Assembly (NCBI GenBank): GCA_958450365.1
Contig: CAUEEP010000915.1
Span: 248,001-312,000, forward strand
DNA from: Mesorhabditis belari
Lineage: Eukaryota; Nematoda; Chromadorea; Rhabditida; Rhabditidae
Reading direction: 5' to 3'
Length of the DNA: 64,000 nt
A program made the translations under genes and the position numbers. The notes under the pieces were generated by a model. It did no database searches. It was not told the DNA's origin and saw only the letters and a program-made list of their open reading frames with translations. This document shows positions 1 through 13,400 of the stretch, piece after piece. Positions within the stretch are counted from its first letter, which is position 1. Every line of letters starts with the position of its first letter.

Positions 1-857
1 TTGTCTTTGAGTTTAAACTATTAGTGTTATACATTTTCTGAAAGCTCTTTTCAAGGGCTACGCAATGGTAATATTAATATTTAGAAATACTGTAAAGACA
101 AGGGAGTTACAGACGCGCGAAAGTGACGATCGTTTTTCAAATATAATATTTCATTGTCCAGTTCTATATTTTGAAAAATAACTTTTATTCAATTCTCATA
201 GTCCGCTCTTAAAAATATCAATTTCTATTTAATTTTTGATATTGTTGAACACTTATATTCCATGAATCTACTCAAAACATCATTTCTTTAAGCGGATATT
301 CAGATATCCGGCTTATTGGCGCTGTTTTTACGTTGTTTTTTTTATAGACAAGGCTGGTGAATCATTTTTGATGTTATTACTTTTCATATTGGTTTAATAA
401 CGTATTCATCTTTATTTTTCAATCTTGTTCAATCTCAGAACTTTCTTTTTGATGCCTTACATTAGTGCATTAAAGCTTTTGATAGCAAGTCTTGGCTTTG
501 ATTTTGATCAACAATTTTAAATTCTTAGTAACTTTTTTAAAATGTTCAAAGCTCTTCCTTTTTTAACTCGGGTCACATTTTCGATAAAATTTTGGGGATA
601 TGAGTGTTGACAAGAAGAAGAAGAAGGGAAGAGGAAGAAGAAGAAAAAGAGGAAGACGAAGAAGAAGAAGAAGAAAAAGAAGAAGACGAAGAAGACGAAG
701 AAAAAGAAGAAGAGACGAAGAAGAAGCGAGGGCGAGAAGAAGAAGAAGAAGAGGAGGAAGACGAAGAAGAAGAAGGAGACGAAGAAAAAGAAGAAGAAGA
801 AGAAGAGGAAGACGAAGAAGAAGAGGAAGAAGAAGAAGGAGAAGGAGACGAAGAAAA

Positions 858-891
<34 letters not shown>

Positions 892-1464
892 AAAGAAGAA
901 GAAGGGGTAAATATGAAAAATCAGATAGATGTTTTTGTGGATGGTTTTCCTCAAAAAGACAGGCTTCTCAAGAAAGAAATGATAAAACGAATTTGAAGAA
1001 TTTCGTAAATTCGATTCACAAGTCGGCAGACCCTTCTCGCAAAGCCGAATTCTCAAAGATTCAAGATTTTTCACTTCCCCTTTGATGCCAAAAATAAATG
1101 CTCAGGTTTTCGAAAATTTTGCTTTTCTGTTGCTATCTTTGATTTTATTTCAGTATAAAATTCTCATTGGAAAATTAAAGTTTAAAAAGTTAGCTTTGAT
1201 TATCTTTATCCAGCTTTGCAGAAAATTCCTAAAGTCATTTATTCCTCAAGATAGAGAAATATGGAAGCAGGTTGTTGCAAATAGGAACACCTACACTACT
1301 GGACAATGAAATATCATATTTGAAAAACGATCATCACTTTCGCGCGTCTGTAACTCCCATGTCTTTACCGTATTTCTAAATATTAATATTACCATTGTGT
1401 AGCCCTTGAAAAGAGCTTTCGGAAAATGTCTAACACTAATAGTTTAAACTCAAAGGCAAGGGAG
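1..1464. mobile_element. Foldback element with ~160-bp terminal inverted repeats
   Basis: Bases 1-165 reappear as the reverse complement at about 1303-1464, with only a few mismatches. The interior holds the GAA/GAG tract (600-905) and no recognisable transposase. A third partial copy of the repeat interior (compare 107-167) follows at about 1459-1520 in the same orientation as the left arm. This suggests a smaller foldback unit (107-1353) nested in a larger one. The left end may continue beyond the window. The family is not identified. Confidence 0.7.
600..905. repeat. GAA/GAG-rich purine tract (~300 bp)
   Basis: The + strand is almost pure purine, a degenerate (GAA)n/(GAG)n array with scattered GAC units. 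All three forward frames read as charged low-complexity polypeptides and the opposite strand reads as poly-Phe. The open frames follow from the composition and are not evidence of coding. The tract lies between the arms of the foldback element. Confidence 0.9.
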
Positions 1465-2769
1465 TTACAGAAGCACGGAAGTGACGATCTTTTTTAAAAT
1501 ATGATATTTCATTGTACTGTATTGTATCTGTGCTGGGCGATCGGTGTAGGTATGGACAAAAAATTATGGACCCATCCTTTTCGTAATGTTGTTGTTAAAG
1601 GCCTAATTTAATTTCAAAGTACCAAGTGTTAAATAGAGAATTGAAGCCCTGAATCTTGGCTGCATTTATCTAGCGGAAAACTATGAAATTATAAAATTCA
1701 ATTCAACTATCAAGACAGATAAAAAAAGGCGAAGAAATCCTGGGAATTTGAAAGTGTTAAATTTGAATTCTTTTCTTTTGAGGTTAGCTTTTTAGTGTTT
1801 TCAGAGATTGCCTCTAGATTTCAATATTATCTTTCATCATCTTTTCAAATTAATTATCAAATTCTTTGTACTATTATCTATCAACTTTTAAAAACTGTGT
1901 ATAGTATTACTTCAAAATAACTCAAATTTCGCACCAATTTTCCTTTTTACTCGCCGAAAATTCGATAAAAGGAGGAGTTTTGTTTCCTGCTTTTTACATA
2001 AAATTCGGGTGGACAGGTGAAAAATTAACTGAATTACAGGAAAATATGGAGAATGAAAAGAGATAGAGACAACGTTTTCATTGAATCAATGCGACTTTGG
2101 CAAACCAAATTTTATATACAAAATAATTTAGACCGTTTAGGTGAATAAACTTTTTTTTTTTTGTACAACTTTCTTACAACTTTCTTACAAACTTCCTTAC
2201 CTTAATGCATTGAAAGTTCTTATTGTTCTCTTTTTAGCCCCATTTCAGTATAGAACAAGAATTTGAAAGAAAATCTTATGGAAAATGCAGTAAACTCGAT
2301 CTTTTCCTTATTTTCAAATCTCTAGATTCTGAACTAAGTAATAACCATTGATAGTAATAAACATTGATAGTAATAGCCATTGATAGTAATAACCATTGAT
2401 CTCAATCACCCAATCTTTTCCCATCTCTTTTTCTGAATGCTTAAGTTCAAATTTCGAAAACAACTACTCTCTGACTTTTTCTCTTTTGATCCCTAATTTC
2501 AGCATAGAAAGCCATAGGACTAAAGAGCCAAAAAGGAGAAAGATTAGCATCTCAATTGACTGGATGAAGCGCACATTCCAGCAATGGGTCCCCAGCCTTT
2601 TTGGCTGCTTTTTCCTCCCCCCTTTTCATCCTTTTACTCTCCAAATATTTCTCATACACACACCCAAAACGAGTGTCGTTTGTGAGTAGGATTTTACGAG
2701 AAAAATCCTATGAACATGATGGGTTTTTTTTCTTGACAACCACCGTATTTCTCTAGAGACAAATGGCTA

Positions 2770-4340
2770 GAACTTTTCTAGAATTTGAATGGCTCTTTAC
2801 CCAAGTTTTGAATTCAAAATACTTTCTACAAGTTATGAAAAAGCGTTTTTAAAGCTATGTAAAGCTTTTTCCAGCTTCTAGAGTATCTAGAATTCTTCAA
2901 AATGATCTTTCAAGATTGTTGATCTTTCAAGAACGGAGTTTCTTAAGGATTCGTACTCTTTAATCTGTTTTATTGTTCAAAATCTAACCAATTACAAAAT
3001 TTGTTTTACTTTGATAGTAATCTGATAGCATTTTGAAAGCATTTGCGCAATAGCAAATCTTCAAAACTCTCAATGAACTCTCAATCAAGCCTACAATCAT
3101 CGCAAAACTCTTATTCAAGCTTCAATTTCCGTCTTCTTTTTCTGATTTTCCTAATTTGTGGAAGGAAAAACGATTGTAGGCAATATTATTGTGTGAGAAG
3201 GAAAGAGTTACGACCAGGCCGCGTTCCAATTCAATCTTTTCTCTCGCAATAGTAGAACATTCCACTCCCTTCCTGGTCACTTTTTCAACAGAAAACTAAA
3301 TTAATCTTTTGTTCGTCTAAAAATATCTTTAAAAAAAAATAAAAATATTCTATTCCCGCAATAGAACTTTTCTAGAATTTGAATGGCTCTTTACCCAAGC
3401 TTTTAATTCAAAATACTTTCTACAAGTTATGAAAAAGCGTTTTTAAAGCTATGTAAAGCTTTTTCCAGCTTCTAGAGTATCTAGAATTCTTCAAAATGAT
3501 TGTTGATCTTTCAAGAACGGAGTTCCCTCATTCTCATTTCCACCCATTTGTGCCCATTCCTCCAACCAACTCATTTTCAACTTCAAAGCATTTAAAACTT
3601 TGATCAAAATGTATTGGAGCGTGTCAGTGGACTACTCACACTGTCAATGTCAATTTGAACTGTCACACTGTCAATTTGGACTGTCAATGGACTGTCAATG
3701 GACTGTCAATGGACTACTCACATCATCGTAACAATCGAGAAGAGTTACGACCAGGCCGCGTTCTAATTCAATCTTTTCTCTTGCAATAGTAGAACATTCC
3801 ACTCCCTTCCTGGTCACTTTTTCAACAGAAAACTAAATTAATCTTTTGTTCGTCTAAAAATAACTAACTTTGAAGCTTTCTTTCTGAACTTTTACTTGTT
3901 GTCTATCCAATTTTTGTCTAGTTCAGTGTTTCCGGTCTGGAATTTGTCGCGTTAAAATCTAGGTCAATTTCGATTTTAATCATTTTCACCTAAATTCCTT
4001 TCTAAAATCCCTATTTATTTCAGAGATTTTCCCCATTTTCCCTTCAGCGCATCAAAAATTTAGCGCTCATTTGTGAGAATGGTTAACTAAGAGACTCAGT
4101 GAAAGCCAAAGAATAGCCCCTCCTTTCACGTGGCTATTTTAGAAAAGTGAAGAAGTCCCAAAGGAAATATTCTCAAAACTCTCCAAGACCTATTCCCCAA
4201 TTCTCATTTCCACCCATTTGTGCCCATTCCTCTAGCCAACTCATTTTCAACTTCAAAGCATTCAAAACTTTGATCAAAATGTATTGGAGCGGCGCGTCAG
4301 TGGACTACTCACATCATAGTAACAATCGAGAATAGTAAGT
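2770..4340. repeat. Mosaic of three interspersed direct duplications
   Basis: Three segments occur twice in the same orientation: about 2767-2935 again at 3363-3530; about 3205-3330 again at 3734-3863; about 3536-3625 again at 4195-4290. The copies are nearly identical. Between them, 3655-3718 holds short tandem repeats of an ACTGTCAATGG-type unit. No gene is seen in 1465-5160, and the short open frames here fall within duplicated non-coding sequence. Confidence 0.75.
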
Positions 4341-4485
4341 TTTCTTTTCATCAAACGTTCTCTCATCAAATTTTTATGGCAAAGCATGACTTTTATGGGA
4401 TCTGGGAAGTCTTGCAAGTTTTGAAATGACTTCAGAGATTTGAGGAAGAAAGTATTGGGTTCATTTTTTCATTTTTTCAAACCAT

Positions 4486-5162
4486 CAATTCATTCCAAAT
4501 AATTTCCATTATTATTGACGACTTCCGCCCATTTTACAGGCATTTCTGGATTCCTCTTTCGTAGTGGGATTTTGGTTTGTGTGTGAGACAAGTGTCAGAC
4601 TCAAAAATGGAGGACTCGAGATGTCCCAGTTTGAGCACTTTCTCCAAAAGAAACCCATTTTGGTGTCAATAGAAAAGTTGTAGAGAATCAAAAATTAGGC
4701 TTATAGCCAAATTTCCAAAAAGATACACTTAGTAGTTTCGCTTAAAATGCAATTTTTGTGAAAATTCGTAAATTTGGCACTTCTTGAAAAACAGTTTTTG
4801 AATCATTCTGAAAATTTGGATATAAGCTTGATTTTTGATTCTCTACAACTTTTCCATTGACACCAAAATGGGTTTCTTTTGAAGAAAGTGCTCAAACTGT
4901 CACATATGACAATAGCCCGCAGTTTTCAATTCATCAACCCAATAGTTGCAGCAGGGATTATAATAGAGTAAGGTATAAGGCCCTAAACTGACGCAAAAGG
5001 ATACGTATCGCTGTTGGTAGAGTGTTATATATACCGTTATATATCCCCTAGCTCATTGGTAGAGCGTTCGTCCGGCAAGCGAGAAGTCGCGGCGTCAAAT
5101 CTCGACGCCAACCATGTTTTGTATTTCCAGCCTCAACCCATAAAAGAACCGGCGTTTCTAAC
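4486..5162 (+). repeat. Dispersed repeat R, copy 1, ending in tRNA-like sequence
   Basis: This segment matches 10108-10640 closely. It contains an internal hairpin (about 4560-4700 against 4845-4905), the right terminal repeat of the mariner MITE seen at 10052-10436, and a tRNA-like 3' end at 5040-5110. The 3' end has a box-A-like TAGCTCATTGGTAGAGC and a degraded T arm. The tRNA-like part does not fold into a functional tRNA. Confidence 0.7.
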
Positions 5163-5439
5163 TATAGATTAGCTGTTAAATAAGCCATCCAGCGCTTGCA
5201 CACAAAGCTATTTTTATCGTGCTTTACAAATTTCGAGGAAAATCACAGAAGTTTAGCGCATTAAGCTAGAATTTATCCATTTTGCTTCTCATTATCTTTA
5301 TTTCAAGATCTATGCAAGTCTTAATATTAATTGAATAACTTTTAAAAGAAAAATTAATTCAAAAACATTTCCTAATATCTTAATAGAGAACTTTTGTATA
5401 GCGGATTCAAATCCTGTACTCAATTCTGAAACTCATCAA

Positions 5440-6400
5440 TCTCCAGATTATCTTTTCTTTCTTTCGTTTTCAATAACATTTTTCTTTTGTTTCTTTGCAC
5501 AAGGAGATTTATGAGTGTCTACAGCTCTCCTTTTTTTCGCCATCTTTGACCAGAAAGAATTAGTATTTGTTGCTTTTGAGTCTAAATTTACCCACATTGT
5601 TTCCATTTTTTGGCAAAACTCAAGGGACATACTTTTTGAGACTTGCTCATCCAGTAATTGACCCATTTCATCGATGATAATGTCTTTTTTCTAATTAGAA
5701 AACAAAGGTAACAGTTCAACCATAGTATTTGTTGCTTTTGAGTCTAAATTTATCCACATTCTTTCTTTTATTTTGGGAAAACTTCAGGGACACACTTTTT
5801 AAGCTAAACATTTCAATCTTAGTATTTGTTGCTTTTGAGTCAAGATTTAGCTTGCTTATCTATCTAGTACAGACAAATTGACCAATTTTATCGATGATAA
5901 TGTCTTTTTTCTAATTAGAAAACAAAGGTAACAGTTCAACCATAGTATTTGTTGCTTTTGAGTCAAGATTTAGCTATACTATTTCCATTTTTTATTGAGA
6001 AAACTTCAAGAACACGCAATTTGAATGCTGCTAGGTGTTTATAGAGAAAACTCAGCTATTGATCCAAAAGATTTTCTTTGTTTTGTTTCTGGACTTTGAT
6101 TCTAGACTAATTGAGACAAAAATCAATTCTTCAAAAGTTTTCTTTTTTATAAATTCTCTAGAGATTTTCTAGTATGGATTGAATACAAATTTTTAGGCAG
6201 ATTTTTCTTTGTTTTGATCACAAGTCGTTCAGCTATGACTAATTTGAGTAAAAGGGCTAAATCCGTCAAGAATTGAATAACTTTTTAAGACTTGATCATC
6301 CAGTACAGATAAATTGATTAAGTTCATCGACTATAATGTCTTTTTTCAATTAGAAAGCAAAGAATGACAGTTCAAGCATAGATCCGAATCTGAACAAAGC
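5440..6400. repeat. Cluster of short diverged repeats
   Basis: The phrase AGTATTTGTTGCTTTTGAGT and its neighbours occur about four times (near 5570, 5727, 5820 and 5945). A second phrase, around ATCGATGATAATGTCTTTTT, occurs near 5670, 5890 and 6325. Copies are diverged and partly rearranged. Apart from this cluster, 5162-7430 shows no gene I can support. Confidence 0.6.
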
Positions 6401-7433
6401 GCCTTGACAAGATAATTCAACTATTGCATGTACTCCTTTATCTATATGTTCTTCTATTTCCATTTTCGTTGCGTCAAAAGCTCCATCCACCTATTTTCCA
6501 GTATTTCTGCCTTTTTTTACCCTTTTTCGTCATTGAGTCGCCTTTTATCGCTACCTTTTTTTCGGTGGCTTTCCTCTAAATTCATTTCACATCCGATACG
6601 CACATTTGTTGCCGTTTTTGATCTATAATAGAAATTGTTAATTTACTTCATTGTCTGGGTTAGTGAAGCCAATTGTTGAGCAGTTGAACTTTTGAAAAGC
6701 TTGCCTATCTTGGTAGGTAAGCGGCATTCCCTTTTTTGAACTCAAACTCATCTCTTGACCTTGATCTTGCTATCTTTTATCACGTTAGAATCCTTGTTAA
6801 ACGGATTTCTTAATCTAGCAAGTAATAGTAATCTGTAAGTCTGTAGATATCTTAATCTTAATCTGTAAGTCTGTAAATATCTTAATCTTAATCTTAATCT
6901 GTAATTAATAACTTTAAATTACCTGTTATCAATATCTGGTATCAGTTCTTAGTCTAAACAGCAATTTCAAATGATCCCAATCGCTTGAAGTCATTGAAAT
7001 CTGAATGGGAAACATCTCAAAACCCGTAGAACGATTTAAAATCATTTAACCCAGCATTGCGTAATAAGTTTTACGAGGTATTTGTCAAGCGATCAGCTGG
7101 TGTTTATTGTAACTGAAAAAAAGGAGATGAAAAGAAAGAGTTTGAGATCTCTCGCTCAAGAGCACCGCCTTGAGTAAATTAGGCCCATATGCGAATGTTG
7201 AGAGAAAAGAGGGTGCTGGTCGACTGAAAGAGAAAATGAATGAGAAACGGAAAGAGAATGAGAGTCCAAAACAGACAGCAGCACCCCCCACATTCACCGG
7301 TATCCCCGGGGCTAAGCCGGCTCTCCACGTCTTGTGTTGGTAATACTCTATCGATGAGCTGCCAGCGAAAACCCACACATCTTCAATTATTCCCGAAATT
7401 CTTGTAGAAATATTCTTTCTATACGAAAGCAAG

Positions 7434-10400
7434 ATGCAGTCTATGCCGCATACTTTGCTCTATCGAAAGTTGAACTTTCAACAGCAGAGATTCCCGCAAG
7501 GGATGCTGATGCAACACCGAAATTCGATGCCTATCACACCACAATCTCATAAATCATCGATTCTTAGTAATAAGTAAGCTTACAATCATCGATTCTTAGT
7601 AATAAGTAAGCTTACAATCTTACAATTACTTTATATACTTTATATACAATTAGATAGTTAAAATCAAAGGCTTTTATGTTCACAAAGTTTTGTCATTTCA
7701 AAATTCTTTCTAGTTAAAGTTAAAGCATTGTTAAAAGTTGTAAAATTGAGCTTAAACATGAAAAGTTTAGATATAAGCTTTGATATATCTATTAGCTTTA
7801 AAGAATTTAACCAATTTTTGCATGAAAGATCATCTCTAACTTGTTATCAAGCTCAATATCTTCATCACCAACCCATCGTTGAAATCTTGTTCATTAACCA
7901 GCATGTTTAATAGCTTGAATACTTTTCAATAATACCATTTTCAGCTCCGAGCTCGTATGTGACAACATGGTGATTCCGTCTATGCGAAAGAACACGAATG
8001 CTGAACGATTACATGGACATTCGAACCGATTGGTGAGTTCGCCTTTAGAGTAAATCGGTTGTTGATCAATTTTGAGTTCTGATAATAAGTAAAGAAATAA
8101 ATGGTAAAGAATTTGGAACTAAGGGGAATTGAACTCTCGATCTTTTGCTTATCAAGATGCTTTACCATTGAGCTATTGATGTTTGGTCAAGGAGGAATAG
8201 GAAAGACAAGGAAGAAAGAGAGAGGGGAAATACTTGAATCTTCAGAACCGTCGGCTCACGCCCTATTTGAAAATCAGAACATGGGTATTAGTAATAAAGA
8301 AATGAATGACAAAGAATTTGGTACAAAGGGGGAATTGAACCCTTCTGCTTACCACCACTGAGCTATACGTTTAACACTTCTAGATAGAGGATCCGCGACA
8401 TCGATCATTACTGGATGACCACTCAAATGAAAATGGCAATGGAAGCATTCGAACGGCACAAAACTTGGTGTCAGGTGGAGAAGTTGGTAAACTTAATTTA
8501 AGAAATTGTTTAGGTGCTGGTGATACAGTTATAAAGCTAAACGTTGGCGGTAGCTCATTTCGCTTGAGAGTGACGAGTCTTTTCGCGAGAAATGACGACT
8601 CTCGACTCGTTCGTTTTGCCACTTACGACCATGAGAGAAGAGTGACAAAATGTGACGCTTATATTCAAGTTCGTGAATCTATCTTGATCTTGGAACTTGA
8701 TCTAATCTTTTGCCCGTCTCCAAGTCATAAATCAACTATGAAAATCTCGCTGATCATCGAATAAACTTTAGGGTTCTGAAGAGTATTACTTTGAACGATC
8801 GGCAAACTTGTTTGATGCGATTTTTAAATACTATGCCACTGGACAATTGCATCGGTAAGAATTCAGCATTTTTCTTTTTTGGATTAACGCCATTGATACT
8901 CAAATTTACATAATAAATTCACCAGTACCATTCTTGATTTGGGGGTAGTCAAAACAGCGCCATAATAGAAAACGTTCAAAACAGCGCCATAATAGAAAAC
9001 GTTCAAAACAGCGCCATAATAGAAAACGTTCAAAACAGCGCCGTCAAATTTCTCAAAATCCAAAAAACCAAGCCGGTTCAAGTTTTATACCAAAAAATTC
9101 CTTGCGTTCTTGGCTACATGATGGGTAAAACAGTTTTTTAAAAAAGTTAAAAAGTGTCGAGTGATACTCAGTTGGTTAACTGAATATCTTTAGAGACCCA
9201 TTTTGAGTGCTCTTTTTATCTATGAAATATTAACTTTTTTAAAAAACTGTTTCACCCATCATGTAGCCAAGAACGCAAGGAATTTTTTGGTATAAAACTT
9301 GAACCGGCTTGGTTTTTTGGATTTCGAGAAATTTGACGGCGCTGTTTTGAACGTTTTCTATTATGGCGCTGTTTTGACTACCCCCCTTGATTTTTGCGTA
9401 AATCAAAACTTCCACTGATCTCCCAAAATTTTTTAGTTTTTGCAATCGAAATGCTAATGAAATTTTGTGTGAAAAGGAGTTGACTGACTGAAATTTTGTT
9501 TCTATTCTTGAGTTTCTAGGGAACAAAGACTCAGGAGACTCAAAAAAAAGTCATCCGCTCACGAGGGAAGAACTTTTCCAATTTGCATCCGACCACTCCT
9601 ATCCCTTTTTTTCTCTTTTTTTCTATCCGTTGACCCCCGTCACTTGAAGAATTCTCGTTTTGAGTTAAATGAAAGAGTCTTCAAAACAAAGTGAAAGGAA
9701 AAATAGAAAGGGACTTGCATAAATGTTTGATGAGATTATAGACAAGTCTAGTTTTTAGGATTGAAATGATAACAAAGCTTAACTGACTCTTGAATAGAAA
9801 TATTTGATCAATAGACAATAGCTAAATGACTATACAGCCAAACTATAGTTAGACTATAGTTAAAGTAATTGTAACTGTGCCTACTAGACGTGAATAGGAG
9901 TCGAATAATGTTAAATAGGAGTCGTGAATGTGTTAAGTGGATATATAATTGTTTACTTTATTTAAAGGACTACCGTAACCCGACACTTTTAGAGTTTAGA
10001 GTAAACCATGGCAACAAGAATCGCTTTAGAGCCTGCCCACACCAAACAAAATATTGGGTTGGTGAATTGAAAACTGCGGGACTTTGAACTAAAATTTATT
10101 GAACATAAAACCATGAATTCATTCCAAATATTTCCATTATTATTGACGACTTCTGCCCATTTTACAGGCAATTTGCGGATTCCTCTTTCGTAGTAGGATT
10201 TTGGCTTGTGTGTGAGACAAGTGTTAGACTCAAAAATGGAGGACTGGAGATGTTCCAATTTGAGCACTTTCTCCAAAAGAAACCCATTTTGGTGTCAATA
10301 GAAAAGTTGTAGAGAATCAAAAATTAGGCTTATAGCCAAATTTTCAGAACGATTCAAAAGCTAGTTTTCTTTTGAAGAAAGTGCTCAAACTGTCACATAT

Positions 10401-13400
10401 GACAATAGCCGGCAGTTTTCAATTCACCAACCCAATAGTTGCAGCAGGGATTATAATGGAGTAAGGTATAAGGCCTTAAACTGGCGCAAATGGATACGTA
10501 TCGCTGTTGGTAGAGTGTTATATATACCGTTATATATCCTCTAGCTCATTGGTAGAGCGTTCATCCGACAAGCGAGAAGTCGCGGGTTCGAAACTCGACG
10601 CCAACCATGTTTTGTATTCCCAACCTGAACCCGTAAAAGAACCGGCGTTTCTACCTAATGGGTTTCTTTTGAAGAAAGTGCTCAAACTGTCACATATGAC
10701 AATAGCCGGCAGTTTTCAATTCACCAACCCAGTAGATTTGCTTTAGAGCCTGTCCACATCAAAAAAAAAGGTTTTAGCAAAAGAAGAACAACAAAGAACA
10801 AAAGATAGTTAACGCATAAGTAAAAATTTGTTAGCTGAATCCACAAATAGACTGTATCAAAGTTTCAAGGGACTTAAATTTAAAAGGTCTAAATTTAAGA
10901 GCAACGCTGAATACATCAGACATAATCTGATTGCTGAAAGTCTTAGAAAATAGTGTTTGAACTTGATTCTTTACTAGAGGTACAAGAAATTATATTGCAA
11001 ATTTAGCCCTTTGGACATTTGCCCCACTGAGTTTACCCAAGAGCTCGCCTATTGGAGAATTCCCGAACACGCTTTGTCATCTTGTTGTTATCGAGCGTTA
11101 AACCCACTGTAAGTTTTAATTTCAGCAATTTTTAAAACTTTATTGATTCAAGTACAATAAAAAGATCATCATCAATCAGGTATTTCAATGTTTAATTTTT
11201 TTGGGGTTTTAAAAGTAGAATTCCCTTTAGCTGCTTGAAAGAAAAGGAATTTTAGGAGTGCTTCTATGGAGGAATTGGCGTTAAAGATTGATGAAACAGT
11301 TCAAGCAGCTGATCGATCTTTAAGGTAAAAAGAATTTTGTTTACTCTGCTAATAGATGCTAATAGATAGTGTGTTCCTCACGAGTAATGTGTTTTTTAAA
11401 ACGCACACTTGGGAAAAAATTACCGTACTTTTAGCAAAAATTATGGGGTAGGCTAGTTTCCGCCATTTTATTTGCGCAACTCGCCATAACTTTCTTCTAA
11501 TTCAGCTAATCTTTATGCTTTTGGTGTCATTTTGTTGCACTTATTGAGATCTACAAAATGACACCAAAAGCATAAAGATTGGCTGACTTAGAAAAAAGTT
11601 ATGGCGAGTTGCGCAAACGACCCTGTTGCGCCAAAAAAGTTGCGGAAACTAGCCTACCCCCAAAAAATGACGCATAAATGATGAGCCCCGCATTATATAC
11701 GACACTTTTTAAAAATACTCAGCCGTTTAACTGATTTGGTGGGAAATTCCCTTCCAATGTAAAAAATGGTTCTTTTTTGGAAAACCTGGGGAAAGGCTAC
11801 TTTGCGCGAAACGTTTTGCGCAACTGGGTCATTTGCGCAACTCGCCATAACTCTCTTCTAAGTAAGTCAATCTTTATGATTTTGGTGTCATTTTGTAGAT
11901 CTCAATAAGTGCAACAAAATAACACCAAAAGCATAAAGATTAGCTGAATTAGAAGAGAGTTATGGCGAGTTGCGCAATGACCCAGTTGCGCCAAAACGTT
12001 TCGCGCAAAGTAGCCTTTCCCCAATAAAATGGCGGAAATTAGCCTACCCCAAAACCTGCGCAAAAAATTGCTTTTATATTTTTTTCGCGCAGGCGCACTT
12101 TTTAGAAAACGTATTACTCGACAATTACTCGACCTATTACTCGAGTAAGAAAATTACTCATGCAAATTGACTCGAGTAATTACTTACTCGCGAGGAATAC
12201 ACTCTACTAATAGATCTCGATTACATGCTTTCTGTGAAGGAGATGGAACTTTCTGGTCGACTCTCTTCACCTTTATCAGCATTTGTTTCGTGTTAATCTC
12301 AGTTATAGGTTTGTTTAAGCTCTAATGTGTATATGTTTTATGATTTTCAAAAGCCACTTAATTTAAATAATTTCTAGGACTCGTTCTTGGATCAATTCAT
12401 GAGTTTCAAGTACCGATAATCAAAAAAGGCAGAAGTCATCTACGAGTGAACACTTCACATGGTAAACTTCATTACAATCAGCTCCTATACCCCTTTTCAA
12501 ACTATTTAGAATGATTGGCTGATCAAAATCTATCTAATCTATCAAATTTTCTTGGGGTAGGCTAATTTCCGCCATTTTATTTGCGCAAATGGATCGTTTG
12601 CGCAACTCACCATAACTTTCTTCTAAGTACGCCAATCTTTATGATGTTGGTTTCATTTTGTAGATCTCAATAAGCGCAACAAAATGAAACCAAAATCATA
12701 AAGATTGGCTTACTTAGAAGAGAGTTATGGCGAGTTGCGCAAATGACCCAGTTGCGCAAAAAAAAAATTACGGAAAGTAGCCTATCCCATTTTCTTTATC
12801 TTCTTCTAAACTAAACCAAAAACTTTTCCTTAACACGAAATTTCTTTCAGAAAACGAAACCGAGGAGCTCAAAGGTGGTTAGAAAAATTCAAAAATAAAA
12901 AATTTTGAAATTTTTTTGCTCACCCCAAAAGTTTTTGCTTTACTTCCACCCAATTTTTCAATTGTTTTTAACCAATTTTATTTCACTTTTCATTGCATGG
13001 CTTTTTTCAAAACCCATTTTCCAAAAAAAGAAACAAGTTTTCTAATTGAGAAATGTGTTTTGCTTTTTCTAACATCTAACTGCAATAAGGATAAGAAAAA
13101 TGAGTATTTTCCTGTTATGCTGCGAAAAATTTGCATTTTAAAAGCTTCAAAACAAATGATTCCAGTGTGCGATTGGATTTTTTTTTTGATATACCGTATT
13201 CTCTCTAATAGTAGTGCGTACTACTATTTTTTCAATCCCCTCCGGAGGGGTTGAAACACATCTTCTGGAGTGTTTTTTAATATAGATTCAGAATAAAAAC
13301 ACCTAGGAACTCAATTTTGCTTCTGCGGTCCTGAAATGGGCACTCTTCCCTATATTTGTCTAAAAGTGACGCCGGGAAAAACCTCAAAACTCATCGCAAA

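Larger units (their letters stand above)
11368..12206. mobile_element. TIR element with nested MITE-B copies
   Basis: The left end AGTGTGTTCCTCACGAGTAA (11368) is mirrored by TTACTCGCGAGGAATACACT ending at 12206, with CTAATAG-like flanks on both sides. Several TTACTCGA repeats precede the right end. Inside are two or more copies of MITE-B. There is no transposase. It is intronic in the K+ channel gene. Confidence 0.6.

Noticed and set aside
517..1085. Overlapping frames on both strands coding poly-Glu, poly-Arg or poly-Phe proteins
   Set aside because: They are produced by the GAA/GAG tract in every frame and sit inside a foldback element.
2790..2815. Spliced-leader-like TTTACCCAAGTTTTGA (also near 3390)
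   Set aside because: Resembles nematode SL1 but lacks the 5' end, a following GT donor and an Sm site; it is part of a duplicated non-coding segment.
7085..7432. 115-codon minus-strand frame
   Set aside because: No family resemblance, overlaps the 5' flank of the K+ channel gene, and a second frame in the same place is equally open.
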